Notes: generated by a model not told the origin, from the letters alone. 64,000 nt of DNA from Mycolicibacterium phlei (GCF_001583415.1 NZ_CP014475.1:1426001-1490000); one strand, 5' to 3'; positions 1 through 10,000 are shown, counted from the first letter of the stretch. Numbers and translations: made by a program.

Positions 1-1228
1 GTTCGTCTGCCGGGTCCTCCCACGGGCGAAGCCCCGGCGGCAGCGGGTCCTTGCACGCGTTGCCGCAGAGCATCTCGACGGCCGCGTTTCCGTAGCCGAA
101 GATGCACACGAAGCGGGCCATCGTGTACGGCCGCAGCCCGGTGATGTGGGCGACCTTGCGGGTCCGGACCGTGACGGGTGGGACGGTCGGATCGCCCTGC
201 GGCGCCCACATGTTGATGAACCCGCGGTCGACGGTGATCACGCCGTCGCCCTCCGGGTCGGGCGCCGGGTCGCAGAGGTCGTAGTCGAGGCGCGCCTCGG
301 TCGGCGACACCGTCGTCTTGAGGTACTTGAGCTTGGTGACCAGCTGGCGGCTGCCCGCCAGCCCGACCGTCTCCAGCACCCGCCGCCAGCTGTCGGGGCG
401 CAGCCCCCGGTAGTCCATGGAGCGGAAGAAGTCCGGGTAGTTGTCGTCCCAGTTGTTCGGATCGACAACGGCTTTGAGCTGGTTCAGCGACACCTCGGTC
501 GAGGTGAACTCGGTGTCGACGACGACGGATTCGATGCCGTCGACGGTGATCACCGACGGCACGCACAGCGGCACCGCGGCGATGTCGGAGCGCAGGAACG
601 CACCTCCGGCCAGCGATTCGGTGACGGTGGGCCAGTCCTGCCATCCGGTGAGCCGGGTGGCGAACAGCTCCCCGAGGTCCGCGCCGGTCGGAGCGGCGGT
701 GTGGGTGGCATCGAGGGTCGGGAAACCGCCGCCCCGCTCGGGGGCGACGAGCTCGAGCAGGCGGTCGACGGGGCTGCCGCCGGGTGCGCTGTCGGTGAGT
801 CCCTGGATGCGCGGCTGGGGTGCGGTCGGATCGGCGAACGGCAGCTCGACGTCGGCGGGCGCGTTTCTGGTCAGGTGCACCACCGCGCCGAGCGCGTACA
901 TCAACCGGGACGCCTCCGGGGCGGTCAGCGGCGGGGCCGACGGTGTGGGGGCGATGCCCGCGGCGCCGCCGGTGTCGGGGGCGTCGGAGAAGAGCTCCTG
1001 CAGTGCGTGGACCGGGTCCGGTCCGGTCGGCGCCTGCCCGCCCGAGTCCGGGCCGGCGGGAACGCCGTCGGGGAACAGGAACGCCTTGAGCTCGGAGTAC
1101 CAGCCGGCGTTTGCTGCACTGCCGGGGAAGAAGCGGTCGACGATCTCGGCGACACGGGGATCCCGGGTCTCGATCACCGCCCTGTCGAGGGAGCCCTGCA
1201 GTTCCAGAATCGCCCGAAGTGTCGACAT
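1..1228 (-). CDS. Hypothetical protein, 3' end outside window; possible START-like domain
   Basis: I do not recognise this gene with certainty. It starts at an ATG at 1228 and stays open to the window edge, giving 409 visible residues. The N-terminal half is helical, followed by a Pro/Gly/Ala-rich linker. The C-terminal part reads like a folded alpha/beta domain with regularly spaced Val/Ile strands and ends, as far as visible, in a Cys-containing helix (FVCIFGYGN). That pattern is reminiscent of START/SRPBCC ligand-binding proteins, which is only an impression. There is no signal peptide or membrane segment. It diverges from the 217-aa gene and the polyprenyl synthase across a 108-nt gap (1229-1336), so shared regulation is plausible. 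An upstream ATG at 1248 is useless because it meets a stop two codons later. Confidence 0.7.
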   Translation of the reverse strand, partial: MSTLRAILELQGSLDRAVIETRDPRVAEIVDRFFPGSAANAGWYSELKAFLFPDGVPAGPDSGGQAPTGPDPVHALQELFSDAPDTGGAAGIAPTPSAPPLTAPEASRLMYALGAVVHLTRNAPADVELPFADPTAPQPRIQGLTDSAPGGSPVDRLLELVAPERGGGFPTLDATHTAAPTGADLGELFATRLTGWQDWPTVTESLAGGAFLRSDIAAVPLCVPSVITVDGIESVVVDTEFTSTEVSLNQLKAVVDPNNWDDNYPDFFRSMDYRGLRPDSWRRVLETVGLAGSRQLVTKLKYLKTTVSPTEARLDYDLCDPAPDPEGDGVITVDRGFINMWAPQGDPTVPPVTVRTRKVAHITGLRPYTMARFVCIFGYGNAAVEMLCGNACKDPLPPGLRPWEDPADE

Positions 1229-1336
1229 TTGCCCCCGCCTCACGACATTTGCGCAGCTAGCATAGCGTGATTCAGGCAACATCGTGCTCCATTGGCGGGA
1301 GGTTTCCGCTGCTTACCGGGGAGGGGTGACAGGCGC

Positions 1337-1990
1337 GTGAGCAACGACCTTCCGTGGGCTTCGGTGTTCGACTCCGCCGCCAACATGCGTGCTCTGAGCG
1401 CGATTCAGGCCGACGGGCTGCGCGCCGCCAGCGAACTCGTCGACCGTTTCGTGCAGATGGCGGCCGCCGGACTGGAGTCGCGGCAGGCCGACAGCGCGCC
1501 CCCGCCGGCGGCGAACCACACCGACCGGTACGGGGCCAGCGGGCTCGAGCCGTTCGTCACCTCGTGGTGGACGATCATGGATCAGTTGCTGAGAGTGTCG
1601 GCGCCGCGCACCGGCGGCGCGGCGGCCGCCGGCCCGAGCCTGGACCTCTCCGCGGTGCAGGCCAGCGGTCAGGTGGATCTGTACGTCGCGGGTGCGGGCC
1701 CGGCCACCGCGGAGGTGTGGGTGCACAACCGCGGAGCCACCGACATGGGCAAGGTCGCGTTGCGCTGCAGTGACCTGCTCTCGCACACCGGCGCGGTGAT
1801 CGGGGCCGACCGGATGAGGTTCGAACCCGACCTGGTGCCGCTGCCGGCGCGCAGCAGCCGCGGGATCACCACCGCGATCGACATCGACGGCGGCGACGCC
1901 CAGGGCACGTACCGCGGCATGCTGCTCGTCGACGGGCACCCCGACGTGTGGCTGCCGATCGAACTCGTCGTCGCCGCGCCGCTGCCGTGA
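1337..1990 (+). CDS. Hypothetical protein paired with polyprenyl synthase
   Basis: A 217-aa protein of unknown function. The GTG at 1337 is chosen because the longer frame (from 1292) begins with an unlikely Met-Ala-Gly leader and the coding pattern settles at MSNDLPWASVF. Residues 1-60 are predicted helical and Ala-rich; residues 105-215 look like a beta-sandwich with alternating hydrophobics and a conserved-looking Trp-Val-His-Asn turn. No catalytic motif, signal peptide or membrane helix is visible. Its TGA overlaps the GTG of the polyprenyl synthase by 4 nt (GTGA), so the two are almost surely co-translated and functionally linked, perhaps as partner or accessory subunit. The link is inference from overlap alone. 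Confidence 0.75.
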   Translation: MSNDLPWASVFDSAANMRALSAIQADGLRAASELVDRFVQMAAAGLESRQADSAPPPAANHTDRYGASGLEPFVTSWWTIMDQLLRVSAPRTGGAAAAGPSLDLSAVQASGQVDLYVAGAGPATAEVWVHNRGATDMGKVALRCSDLLSHTGAVIGADRMRFEPDLVPLPARSSRGITTAIDIDGGDAQGTYRGMLLVDGHPDVWLPIELVVAAPLP

Positions 1991-3030
1991 CCACCACCGA
2001 GACGCTCGTCGCCGAGGTCGACACCCACCTGCGGGGTGTCGCGAAGTCGGTGCGGCGGGCCATGCTCGACGCGATCCCCGACGGTGAACCGGTGCAGTGG
2101 CTCTACGGTCCGATGCGGGAGTACCCGTCGCGTCCCGGTAAGGCCCTGCGGCCCGCGCTGTGCCTGTCGGCCTGCCGCGCGTACGGCGGTGAACCCGACG
2201 CTGCGCTCGGTATCGCCGTGGCGATCGAACTGCTGCACAACGCTTTTCTGGTGCACGACGACATCGCCGACGGCAGCGAGATGCGGCGCGGACGGCCGAC
2301 GCTGGCGGCCACCCACGGGATGCCCGCCGCGCTCAACGCCGGTGACGGTCTGGCCATCATCGCGGGTCAGGTGCTGCGCCGGGCGACCCGGTCGCTGCCC
2401 GCCGACCTCGCCGACGCGGTGTGGCACGAGTTCGACATGATGGCGTTGCGCACGCTCGAGGGGCAGGCGATCGAACTCGGCTGGCAGGCCGACAACGTCG
2501 AGGATCTGCGGCCCGACGACTACCTCGAGCTGATCATGCACAAGACGTGCTGGTACACCACGATCCACCCGCTGCGGGTCGGCGCGCTGGTGGGTTCGGC
2601 CGGTACGGCGGACCTGGCGCCGTTGGTGCGCTTCGGTTTTCACTTCGGTGCGGCCTTCCAGATCCGCGACGACCTGCTCAACCTCGTCGGCGACGAGCAG
2701 TCGTACGGCAAGGAGATCCTCGGCGACCTCTACGAGGGCAAGCGCACCCTGCCGCTGGTGCACCTGCTGTCGACGGCGACGGGGGAGGACCTCGCGCTGG
2801 TGCGGGACTACCTGCGGCGCAACCGATCCGAACGCACCCCGGAGATGGTCACCGCGGTGCGCGAGCTGATGGACGGCTACGGCAGCCTGACGTTCACCAC
2901 CGAGTACGCCGAGGGCATCCTGTCGGTGGCCGAAGAGTACTTCGAGCAGGCGTTCGCCGACGCGCGGCCCGGCCCCGACCTCGACTTCCTGCGCGCCCTG
3001 GTGCCCTACGTGTGGGCGCGTTGGCGCTGA
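1987..3030 (+). CDS. Polyprenyl diphosphate synthase family protein
   Basis: A 347-aa trans-isoprenyl diphosphate synthase, which condenses allylic diphosphates with isopentenyl diphosphate in the cytosol. The first Asp-rich motif DDIAD is at residues 91-95, followed by the substrate-binding Arg-rich stretch MRRGRP. A GKALRP motif lies near residue 51. The second Asp-rich region reads DDLLN at 228-232, with Asn in place of the usual last Asp, followed by a Lys-containing GKEILGDLYEGKRT segment. The start is the GTG at 1987 that overlaps the upstream stop codon. The Mtb genes idsA1, idsA2, idsB and grcC lie elsewhere in that genome, so this is probably an accessory paralogue. Chain length cannot be read from the sequence. 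Confidence 0.92.
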   Translation: MTTTETLVAEVDTHLRGVAKSVRRAMLDAIPDGEPVQWLYGPMREYPSRPGKALRPALCLSACRAYGGEPDAALGIAVAIELLHNAFLVHDDIADGSEMRRGRPTLAATHGMPAALNAGDGLAIIAGQVLRRATRSLPADLADAVWHEFDMMALRTLEGQAIELGWQADNVEDLRPDDYLELIMHKTCWYTTIHPLRVGALVGSAGTADLAPLVRFGFHFGAAFQIRDDLLNLVGDEQSYGKEILGDLYEGKRTLPLVHLLSTATGEDLALVRDYLRRNRSERTPEMVTAVRELMDGYGSLTFTTEYAEGILSVAEEYFEQAFADARPGPDLDFLRALVPYVWARWR

Positions 3031-3066
3031 AGGATTTTCGTGCGCCGACCCCCTGCGCCGGGCCGA

Positions 3067-3072
3067 TAGGCT
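3067..3072 (+). promoter_or_regulatory. Probable -10 element of eccB4
   Basis: TAGGCT fits the mycobacterial TANNNT -10 rule. The eccB4 ATG begins 10 nt after its start-proximal T, so the transcript would be leaderless or nearly so. No Shine-Dalgarno sequence precedes the ATG, which agrees. Confidence 0.45.
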
Positions 3073-3081
3073 CGAGCCAGA

Positions 3082-4413
3082 ATGCAGATCGGTGAGCAGC
3101 GGTTCCTGACGCGACGGATGGCGCACGCGCTGGTGCGCGGCGACGTCCGCATGCTCGACGATCCGCTGCGGGCCCAGTCGACATCGCTGGCCGCCGGCTG
3201 TGTGCTCGCCGCGATCGGCCTGGCGGCCGCCGCGGCGCTGGCCTACCTGGCGCCCCGCGGCGCCCTCGGCGACGACCCGATTGTCATGGTGCGCGACTCC
3301 GGCGCGCTGTACGTCCGCGTCGACGAGACACTGCATCCCGTCCCCAACCTCACCTCGGCCCGGCTCGTCACCGGCTCACCGCAGAGCCCGCGCCTGGTGA
3401 ACGCCTCAGCGCTGGCCTCCGCCGCGCGCGGTGCGCCCGTCGGCATCCCCGGCGCACCGGCCGCGATCGGTGCCCCGCTGTCCGCGAACGAATCCGGTTG
3501 GCAGGTCTGCGAAGACGACACCGCGACCACCACCGTGATCGTCGGCGCCGGCACCGGCGGCCAGCCGACCAGCGCGCTGGTCACCGCCGACGGCGAGACC
3601 TACCTGCTCTACGACGGCCGGCGCGCGCGGGTCGACCTGCGAAACCCGGCCGTCGTCCGCGCGCTGCGACTCGACGGCGTCACACCCCGGCCGGTGTCCC
3701 GCGCGCTGCTGGACGCCCTGCCCGAGGTCGCGCCGATCGCGCCCCCCGCGATCCCCGGGATCGGCGGGCCCGGACCGGCGCCACTGCACGGCCTGCACGT
3801 CGGCACCGTCATCCGGGTCGCCCGCGCCGCCGGGTTCGACCACTACGTCGTGCTGCCCGGCGGTGTGCAGCGGGTCGGCGCGGTCGCCGCCGACCTCATC
3901 CGGTTCACCCGCCCCGGCGGGCACCGGGAGATCGTCACCGTCGAACCCGGCGCGGTCGGGGCGCTGCCCACCCGCGACGAGCTGTCGGTCGGTCATTTCC
4001 CGGAGCGGGCGGGGGTCGGCTCCGATCCGGTGCTGTGCGCGCGGTGGTCCGGCGGGGGCGCCGACACCGCGGTGACGGCGGGGCCCGCGCTGCCGCCCGG
4101 CTCGCCGCCGGTGCCGCTGGCGTGGGCCGACGGGGCGGGCGGTAGGGTCGACGCGGTGATCCTCGACGCGCAGCGCAGCGCCTACCTGCGCGCCGCCGGC
4201 GTCACCGGGGACGGCGCCACCACCGGACCGCGGTATGTGCTGACCTCCGACGGCACGGTGTTCGGGGTGCGCGACGACGAGGCGGCCACCCGGCTGGGCC
4301 TCGACACGGACCCGGTGCCCGCGCCGTGGCCGCTGCTCGCTCACCTGCCCCGCGGGCCCGAGCTCAGCGTCCAGGCGGCCTCCGCGACACCGGAATCAGC
4401 GCCAGCGCCGTGA
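3082..4413 (+). CDS. eccB4: ESX-4 membrane component EccB4
   Basis: Type VII secretion core protein of 443 aa. The short N-terminal cytoplasmic region contains the family-typical QIGEQRFLTRRM and LVRGD segments. One transmembrane helix spans about residues 34-57. The rest is a large periplasmic Gly/Pro/Ala-rich domain with repeated beta elements. EccB, EccC and EccD build the inner-membrane ring of ESX systems. The gene points toward mycP4 and its last 50 nt overlap the 3' end of that gene on the other strand. It stands apart from eccC4-esxUT, which is the arrangement of the M. tuberculosis ESX-4 locus. EccE is absent, as expected for ESX-4. Confidence 0.95.
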   Translation: MQIGEQRFLTRRMAHALVRGDVRMLDDPLRAQSTSLAAGCVLAAIGLAAAAALAYLAPRGALGDDPIVMVRDSGALYVRVDETLHPVPNLTSARLVTGSPQSPRLVNASALASAARGAPVGIPGAPAAIGAPLSANESGWQVCEDDTATTTVIVGAGTGGQPTSALVTADGETYLLYDGRRARVDLRNPAVVRALRLDGVTPRPVSRALLDALPEVAPIAPPAIPGIGGPGPAPLHGLHVGTVIRVARAAGFDHYVVLPGGVQRVGAVAADLIRFTRPGGHREIVTVEPGAVGALPTRDELSVGHFPERAGVGSDPVLCARWSGGGADTAVTAGPALPPGSPPVPLAWADGAGGRVDAVILDAQRSAYLRAAGVTGDGATTGPRYVLTSDGTVFGVRDDEAATRLGLDTDPVPAPWPLLAHLPRGPELSVQAASATPESAPAP

Positions 4414-5677
4414 CCACCGCCAGGCAGACGGCGGCACCGATGAACGCGGCGCGACCGGCCGGTCGCTGGGGTCGCGGGTCTTCGGCGGCGACCGGAACCC
4501 GTCGCGGCGCCGCGCCCTCGGCGGGCGCACCGGCCGTCACCGCCGCCACCGGATCGATGACACCGTGTCCGACCAGCGGATCCCATCCGGCGGCCGGTGT
4601 GCGCGCGGTCTCCTCGATGCGCGCCATCACCTGCCGCGCGGTCAGCGCGGGAAACCGCGACCGGACCAGTGCGGCCACACCGGCGACCACGGGTGCGGCG
4701 TAACTCGTTCCGGCAAGCGGTGTTTCGCCGTCGGACGGGTGCACCGTGGCGACCAGGCCCTCGCCGTCGCGGTCCAGCGACACCACCCGCTCACCCGGGG
4801 CGGCGACGTCGACCCACGGCCCGGCGGCGCTGAACGCCGACGGCCCGCCGTCCGGGCCGACCGACCCCACGGTCAACACGTGGTCGTCGTACCAGGCCGG
4901 GCTGACCACCACGTCGACGTCGGACCAGTCGGGCCGACCCGGCGTCGTCGGGTTCTGCCCTGGGCACTGTCCGGGTGCGCCGACGTTGCCCGCCGCGGCC
5001 ACCACGACCGCCCCGCGGACGTCGACCGCGTAGGCCAGCGCGGCGCCGAGCTCCCGGTCGTCGATTCCGGTGGCGGCGTCGACGCACGCGACGGTGGAGA
5101 TGTTGATGACCGTCGCACCCAGGTCAGCCGCCGTGCGCACCGCCCGCGCCAGGGTCCGCACGTCACCGAACCCACCCGGGCCCGTCGCGCCGGCGGCGCG
5201 GAATCTGGTGCTGGACTGGCGGATCGCGATCACCGTGGCCTCCGGTGCGATACCGCTGAACGCGCCCGGCCGCTCGGGAACGGCGGCGAGGATGCCCGCG
5301 ACGACGGTGCCGTGGCCGTCGCAGTCGTCGGTGCCGTCCCCGGTGGAGACGTAGTCGCCGCCTGCGACCAGGCGGGGGAGCAGGCGGTGCGGTGCGACAC
5401 CGGTGTCGATGACCGCGATCGTCTGACCGGCGCCCCGCGTGAGCGGCCACACCGCCTGCAGGTCCAGGGCCGCGAGCTGACTGTCCGCCGGCGGTGCGAC
5501 CGCGGCGGCGCCGGACGCACAGGCCTCGGTCTGCTCGGTGGCGGTCGGCGGCACCGCGGGGCTCGGCGCGGGCAGCAGCGAGTTGTCGACAGCCGGCGGA
5601 CTCACCGCGGACGCCGGTGACGCACCGAGCATCCCGACGAGCACCACCACCAGGCCGATGTACACCAGCCGCCTCAT
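4364..5677 (-). CDS. mycP4: ESX-4 mycosin, subtilisin-like protease MycP4
   Basis: Membrane-anchored serine protease of 437 aa. It has a signal peptide (residues 1-24, ending ASA), a subtilisin domain with Asp91 (VIDTGV), His122 (DGHGT) and Ser325 (GTSYAAP), and a C-terminal transmembrane helix (about 407-428) followed by a basic tail. Mycosins stabilise the ESX membrane complex and process some substrates outside the cell membrane. The start is the ATG at 5677, which overlaps the eccD4 stop (ATGA) and opens a clear signal peptide. The frame stays open far upstream opposite eccD4, but that part is a GC-driven shadow. The gene is co-transcribed with eccD4. Confidence 0.95.
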   Translation of the reverse strand: MRRLVYIGLVVVLVGMLGASPASAVSPPAVDNSLLPAPSPAVPPTATEQTEACASGAAAVAPPADSQLAALDLQAVWPLTRGAGQTIAVIDTGVAPHRLLPRLVAGGDYVSTGDGTDDCDGHGTVVAGILAAVPERPGAFSGIAPEATVIAIRQSSTRFRAAGATGPGGFGDVRTLARAVRTAADLGATVINISTVACVDAATGIDDRELGAALAYAVDVRGAVVVAAAGNVGAPGQCPGQNPTTPGRPDWSDVDVVVSPAWYDDHVLTVGSVGPDGGPSAFSAAGPWVDVAAPGERVVSLDRDGEGLVATVHPSDGETPLAGTSYAAPVVAGVAALVRSRFPALTARQVMARIEETARTPAAGWDPLVGHGVIDPVAAVTAGAPAEGAAPRRVPVAAEDPRPQRPAGRAAFIGAAVCLAVVTALALIPVSRRPPGR

Positions 5678-6936
5678 GACAGCGCCAGCCCGCGCACCAG
5701 ACCGAACAGCCCGGACACCAGACAGGCCAGCGGAATCGCCGCCGCCAGCACCAGGTACTCGCCCACCTCGGCCAGACGACGCATCCCCGGGCCGGGTCCG
5801 ACTCCCGCCACCGGGCCAGCCGCCGCGGCGGCCGCCCCGACCGCCAGCAGGCTCAACCCGTGCGCGTGCTGCGGCGCCCACACCGTCGTCGCGACGAATC
5901 CACCCGCCACCGCCGCCAGCCCGCACACCACCAGCGCGCAGCGCCGCACGGCGTCCGCATGCACCCGCGTGCGCAACATCAGCGCCGCCCCGACGGTGAC
6001 GGCGAAAGCCGTTGTGAACAGCCCGGGTCGAGTCAACAACGCCAGCAGGACACCCGCCGAGGCCGCCACCGCCGCGCCGGCCACCACCCCACTGAGCAGG
6101 CGATGCACCCGCCGCGCCGCCGCGGGTGTCAGGTCGGGGCCGGGCCGCGCCACGGCGATCACCAGCCGCGGGGCCGCCCCCAGAACCACCAGCGACCCCG
6201 CGGCGAGCACCGCCCCCGAGGTCACCGGGTGCAGGTGCCACACCAGCGTCGCCGCCGACACCCCAGCACCTGACAGCGCGGCCACCGCGAGCGCGGTCAG
6301 CGCCGTGACCGCCGTCCCGGTGCACCGCACGACCAGCACGGCCACCGCCGCCGCAGCCGATCCGGCGAGCATCGACGCGGCAGCCCCGTCCGGCGCGGCG
6401 AGTGCGCCGGTGGCGGCGGCGAACAGCACCGCCACCACCCCGGACAGCCCGCACAGCGCCGCGTCCCGGTGTGCCAGCAGCGCGGCCACGACCGCGGCGA
6501 CGGTCACGACGGCGCCGAGCGCCACCGCCGCGGTGTCCGCCGCCCACACCAGCGCCGCGGCGCCCAGCGTCGCGGCCACCAGGCTCGCGCCGATGCACAG
6601 GCCGCGGCTCATCCCCGCCTCACACACCGCACCGGCGAGGGTGTGGCAGACATCCAGATCCGACCAGACCGGCGGCGGCACCTCGTCGGCGGTCAGCCAC
6701 AGCACCTCACCGTCGCGAACCCCGTTCTGCGCCAGCGTCAGTGACTCGTCGATCGGTTCGCCGCCGACGCGGCGCAGCTGCCAGCGCGCCGGGGCGCTCA
6801 CCGCGCCGTGCAGCAGTTCGACCACCGACGGCAGCAGGTCCGCGACACACAGCGCGCTGGGCAGCGCGAGATCGGCGGTCCGATCGAATGTTTCGTTGTT
6901 CGCGTGAATCCGCACGCGGCACAGGGCATCTGACAT
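5674..6936 (-). CDS. eccD4: ESX-4 membrane protein EccD4
   Basis: Polytopic integral membrane protein of 420 aa. Residues 1-85 form a ubiquitin-like cytosolic domain that starts with MSDALCRVRIHA. From about residue 105 the protein is a succession of roughly eleven hydrophobic segments rich in Ala/Val/Gly, ending in a short cytoplasmic tail. EccD lines the ESX inner-membrane complex and is its most hydrophobic subunit. The length is slightly below the usual ESX EccD. Its stop overlaps the mycP4 start by 4 nt. It diverges from eccC4 across a 107-nt region, which must hold the promoters of both arms of the locus. Confidence 0.94.
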   Translation of the reverse strand: MSDALCRVRIHANNETFDRTADLALPSALCVADLLPSVVELLHGAVSAPARWQLRRVGGEPIDESLTLAQNGVRDGEVLWLTADEVPPPVWSDLDVCHTLAGAVCEAGMSRGLCIGASLVAATLGAAALVWAADTAAVALGAVVTVAAVVAALLAHRDAALCGLSGVVAVLFAAATGALAAPDGAAASMLAGSAAAAVAVLVVRCTGTAVTALTALAVAALSGAGVSAATLVWHLHPVTSGAVLAAGSLVVLGAAPRLVIAVARPGPDLTPAAARRVHRLLSGVVAGAAVAASAGVLLALLTRPGLFTTAFAVTVGAALMLRTRVHADAVRRCALVVCGLAAVAGGFVATTVWAPQHAHGLSLLAVGAAAAAAGPVAGVGPGPGMRRLAEVGEYLVLAAAIPLACLVSGLFGLVRGLALS

Positions 6937-7043
6937 CGCAACCCCCTCGAGGGCACGCTAACCCGGCCGCGGGTGACCCTCGTGCGGCAATTGGGCGGCC
7001 TGTGGATGGAACCGGGCGCCGGTCCGCCGCGTCAGATCAGGCA
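6937..7043. promoter_or_regulatory. Divergent eccD4/eccC4 promoter region
   Basis: A 107-nt gap between the divergent starts. It contains a perfect 10-bp palindrome, CCCTCGAGGG (6944-6953), close to the eccD4 start, which could be an operator or a chance GC palindrome. I could not assign -35/-10 boxes with confidence. Confidence 0.4.
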
Positions 7044-10000
7044 ATGGTCCCTGTGAAACCTCCGCCCGCACTGCCGAAGGCGACACCGGCCAACCCGGTG
7101 GCCCGGCTGCTGCCGGTCGCGATGCTGGTGGCCGCCGCCGGAATGGTGGCCGTCTACGTCCAGTCGGGCGCCGGGCGCAGCCCGATGTTCCTGTTCTTCC
7201 CGGTGATGATGCTGGTGTCGGTGCTCGGCACGATGGCCTACGGTGCGCGCGGAGGTGTGACCCGCGCGGCCGAGATCGACGAGAACCGGCGCGGCTATCT
7301 GCGCTACCTCGACAGCGTCGACGACGAGCTCGCGACGCTGGCGACCGCGCAGCACACCGCGAACCACACCCGCCACCCGTGCCCGGAGTCGCTGTGGACG
7401 GCGGTGGGCGGTGACCGCATGTGGACCGCCGGTGAGGACGACTTCTGCTGTGTGCGGGTCGGTCTCGGACCGGCGACGATGCCGCTGCGCGAACCCGACA
7501 TCGACGACACCCAGGAGCAGGACCCGGTGACGGTGGCGGCGATGCGCACCCTGGTGCGGCGCCGCGGGGTGCTCGACGGGCAGCCGGTGACGGTGTCGCT
7601 GATCGAGCACCCGCTGCTGGCGGTGCACGGCGACCGGCGCCGGGCGCGCCGACTGGTCCGGGCGATGGTGTGTCAGCTCGCGGTGGCGCACGCACCCGGC
7701 ACACTGGCCGTCACCGCGGTGACCGATGCGCCCGACGAGTGGGACTGGCTGAAATGGCTTCCACACCACGGTTGTACGGCGCCGCACACCGTCGTCATCG
7801 TCGACGGCGGCCGGGTGCCCGCGCCGCGGCCGGGCACCAGCGTGGTCGTCATCGGCGCACATCCGGCGCCCGCCCACCTCGACGCCGACACCAGGCTGGA
7901 CGCGCTCACCCGGGCGCAGGCCGAGGCGTGCGCGCGGCGGCTGGCGGCGCACCGCGCGACCGCCGTGGGCACCGCGAGCGGACACAGTTGGTGGGATCTG
8001 ACCGGCATCCCGGGACCCGAGCGACTCGACGCCGACACGCTGTGGGCCGAGACGACGGGGCTGCGCGCCGTCCCCGTCGGTGTCGGCGACGACGGATCAC
8101 CGGTGACCATCGACATCAACGAGGCGGCCCGCGGCGGCGTCGGCCCGCACGGACTGTGCGTCGGCGCGACGGGATCGGGCAAGTCGGAGTTTCTGCGCAC
8201 GCTGGTGCTGGGGATGATCGCGGCCCATCCACCCGACGTCCTCAACCTCGTACTCGTCGACTTCAAGGGCGGGGCGACCTTCCTCGGTCTGGAACGGTGT
8301 CACCACGTCGCCGCGGTGATCACCAACCTCGCCGACGAGGCCCACCTGGTCGCCCGGATGGCCGACGCCCTCGCGGGCGAACTGCACCGCCGTCAGGAAC
8401 TGCTGCGCGCCGCAGGCGGATTCACCAACACCTCGGAGTACGCCGCCGCGCGGGCCCGCGGCGCACCGCTGCCGCCACTGCCCGCACTGTTCGTCGTCGT
8501 CGACGAGTTCTCCGAACTGCTCACCCAGCACCCGGATTTCGCCGACCTGTTCCTGGCGATCGGGCGGCTCGGCCGCTCACTGGGCATCCACCTGCTGCTG
8601 GCCAGTCAGCGGCTCGACGAGGGCAGGCTGCGCGGCCTGGACACCCACCTGTCGTATCGCATCTGCCTGAAGACGTTCTCCGCCAGCGAGTCCCGTGCCG
8701 TGCTCGGCGTTCCAGACGCCCACCACCTGCCCGCCACCCCGGGAGCGGGCTACCTGCAGACCGCCGACGGGCGGCTCACCCGCTTCTCGACCGCCTACGT
8801 CTCCGGACCCTGCCCGCGGCCCCGCTCCCACGCCGTGCGCCCCGCCCTGTTCACCGCCGCCGCACCCGATCCGTTGCCGCCGGCCGACGACGAACCCACC
8901 CTGCTCGACACCGTGCTGGCCCGGCTGGGTGGCCGCGGACCGGCCGCACATCGCGTCTGGCTGCCGCCGCTGACCCAGGCGCCGCCGGTGGACACCCTCC
9001 CGGCGGACACCGCGGGCCTGACCGTGCCGATCGGCCTGATCGACAGCCCGTATCACCAGCGTTACGACCTGCTGCGGGCCGAGCTCGACGGCGGCGCCGG
9101 GCACGTCGCGATCGTCGGCGCCCCGCGCTCCGGCAAGTCGACCGCGGTGCGCACGCTGGTCACCGCCCTGGCCGCCCGGCACAGCCCGGCCGACGTCACG
9201 TTCTACTGCCTGGACTTCGGCGGCGGCACGCTGTCCGAACTGGCGGACCTGCCGCACGTCGGCGCCGTCGCCGGCCGCGGCGACGCCGACCTGTGCCGCC
9301 GCACCGTCGCGGTGCTGGAGTCGCTGCTGCGCGGCCGGGAGAACCGCGCCGACGACCGGTACGGCGAGGTGTTCCTCGTCGTCGACGGCTGGGCGCAGCT
9401 GCGTCAGCAGCACGAGACGCTGGAGGGCGCGATCACCGCGCTGGCCGCCGCGGGCCTCGGCTACGGCATCCACGTCGTCATCACCGCGTCGCGGTGGGCG
9501 GAGCTGCGGCCCGCGCTCAAGGACCAGATCGGCACTCGCATCGAGCTGCGCCTCGGCGATCCCGCCGACTCCGAGATGGACCGCCGACGCGCCCGCACGC
9601 TGACCCACCTCGCGCCCGGCCACGGAATCACCGCCGACGGCCGCGAGTTCGCCATCGCCTCACCCGCGACCGCGCGCACGCCGTGGCCCGGTCAGCGCGC
9701 ACCGCGCATCGAACTGCTGCCCGCCGAGATCGACCACCGCGACATCGTGGCCGCCGCACCCGACCGGAACCGGATCATCCTCGGCCTCGGGGAACGCGAA
9801 CTCGCGCCGGTCACACTCGATTTCGCCGACCAACCGCACCTGCTGGCACTCGGGGAGCCCGGGTGCGGCAAGAGCTCGCTGCTGCGGCTGCTGTGCCGCG
9901 AGATCATCCGCACCGCCGATCCGGCGCAGGCCCAACTGGAGATCGTCGACTTCCGCCGCGCGCTGCTCGGGGTCGTCGAGACCGACCACCTGTCCGGTTA

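Noticed and set aside
1..3030. Family 2 encapsulin locus with polyprenyl synthase cargo
   Set aside because: Considered because such synthases can be encapsulin cargo. No shell protein is visible in the window, and the synthase lacks a long disordered N-terminal targeting region. The unseen sequence to the left could change this.
1669..3336. A 555-codon minus-strand frame across the polyprenyl synthase
   Set aside because: Low-complexity His/Arg/Gln-rich translation, and the synthase motifs on the plus strand are unambiguous.
5678..6598. In-frame upstream extension of mycP4 to 744 aa opposite to eccD4
   Set aside because: The extra 307 residues are Gly/Arg repeats with no similarity to mycosins, and the ATG at 5677 starts a clear signal peptide.
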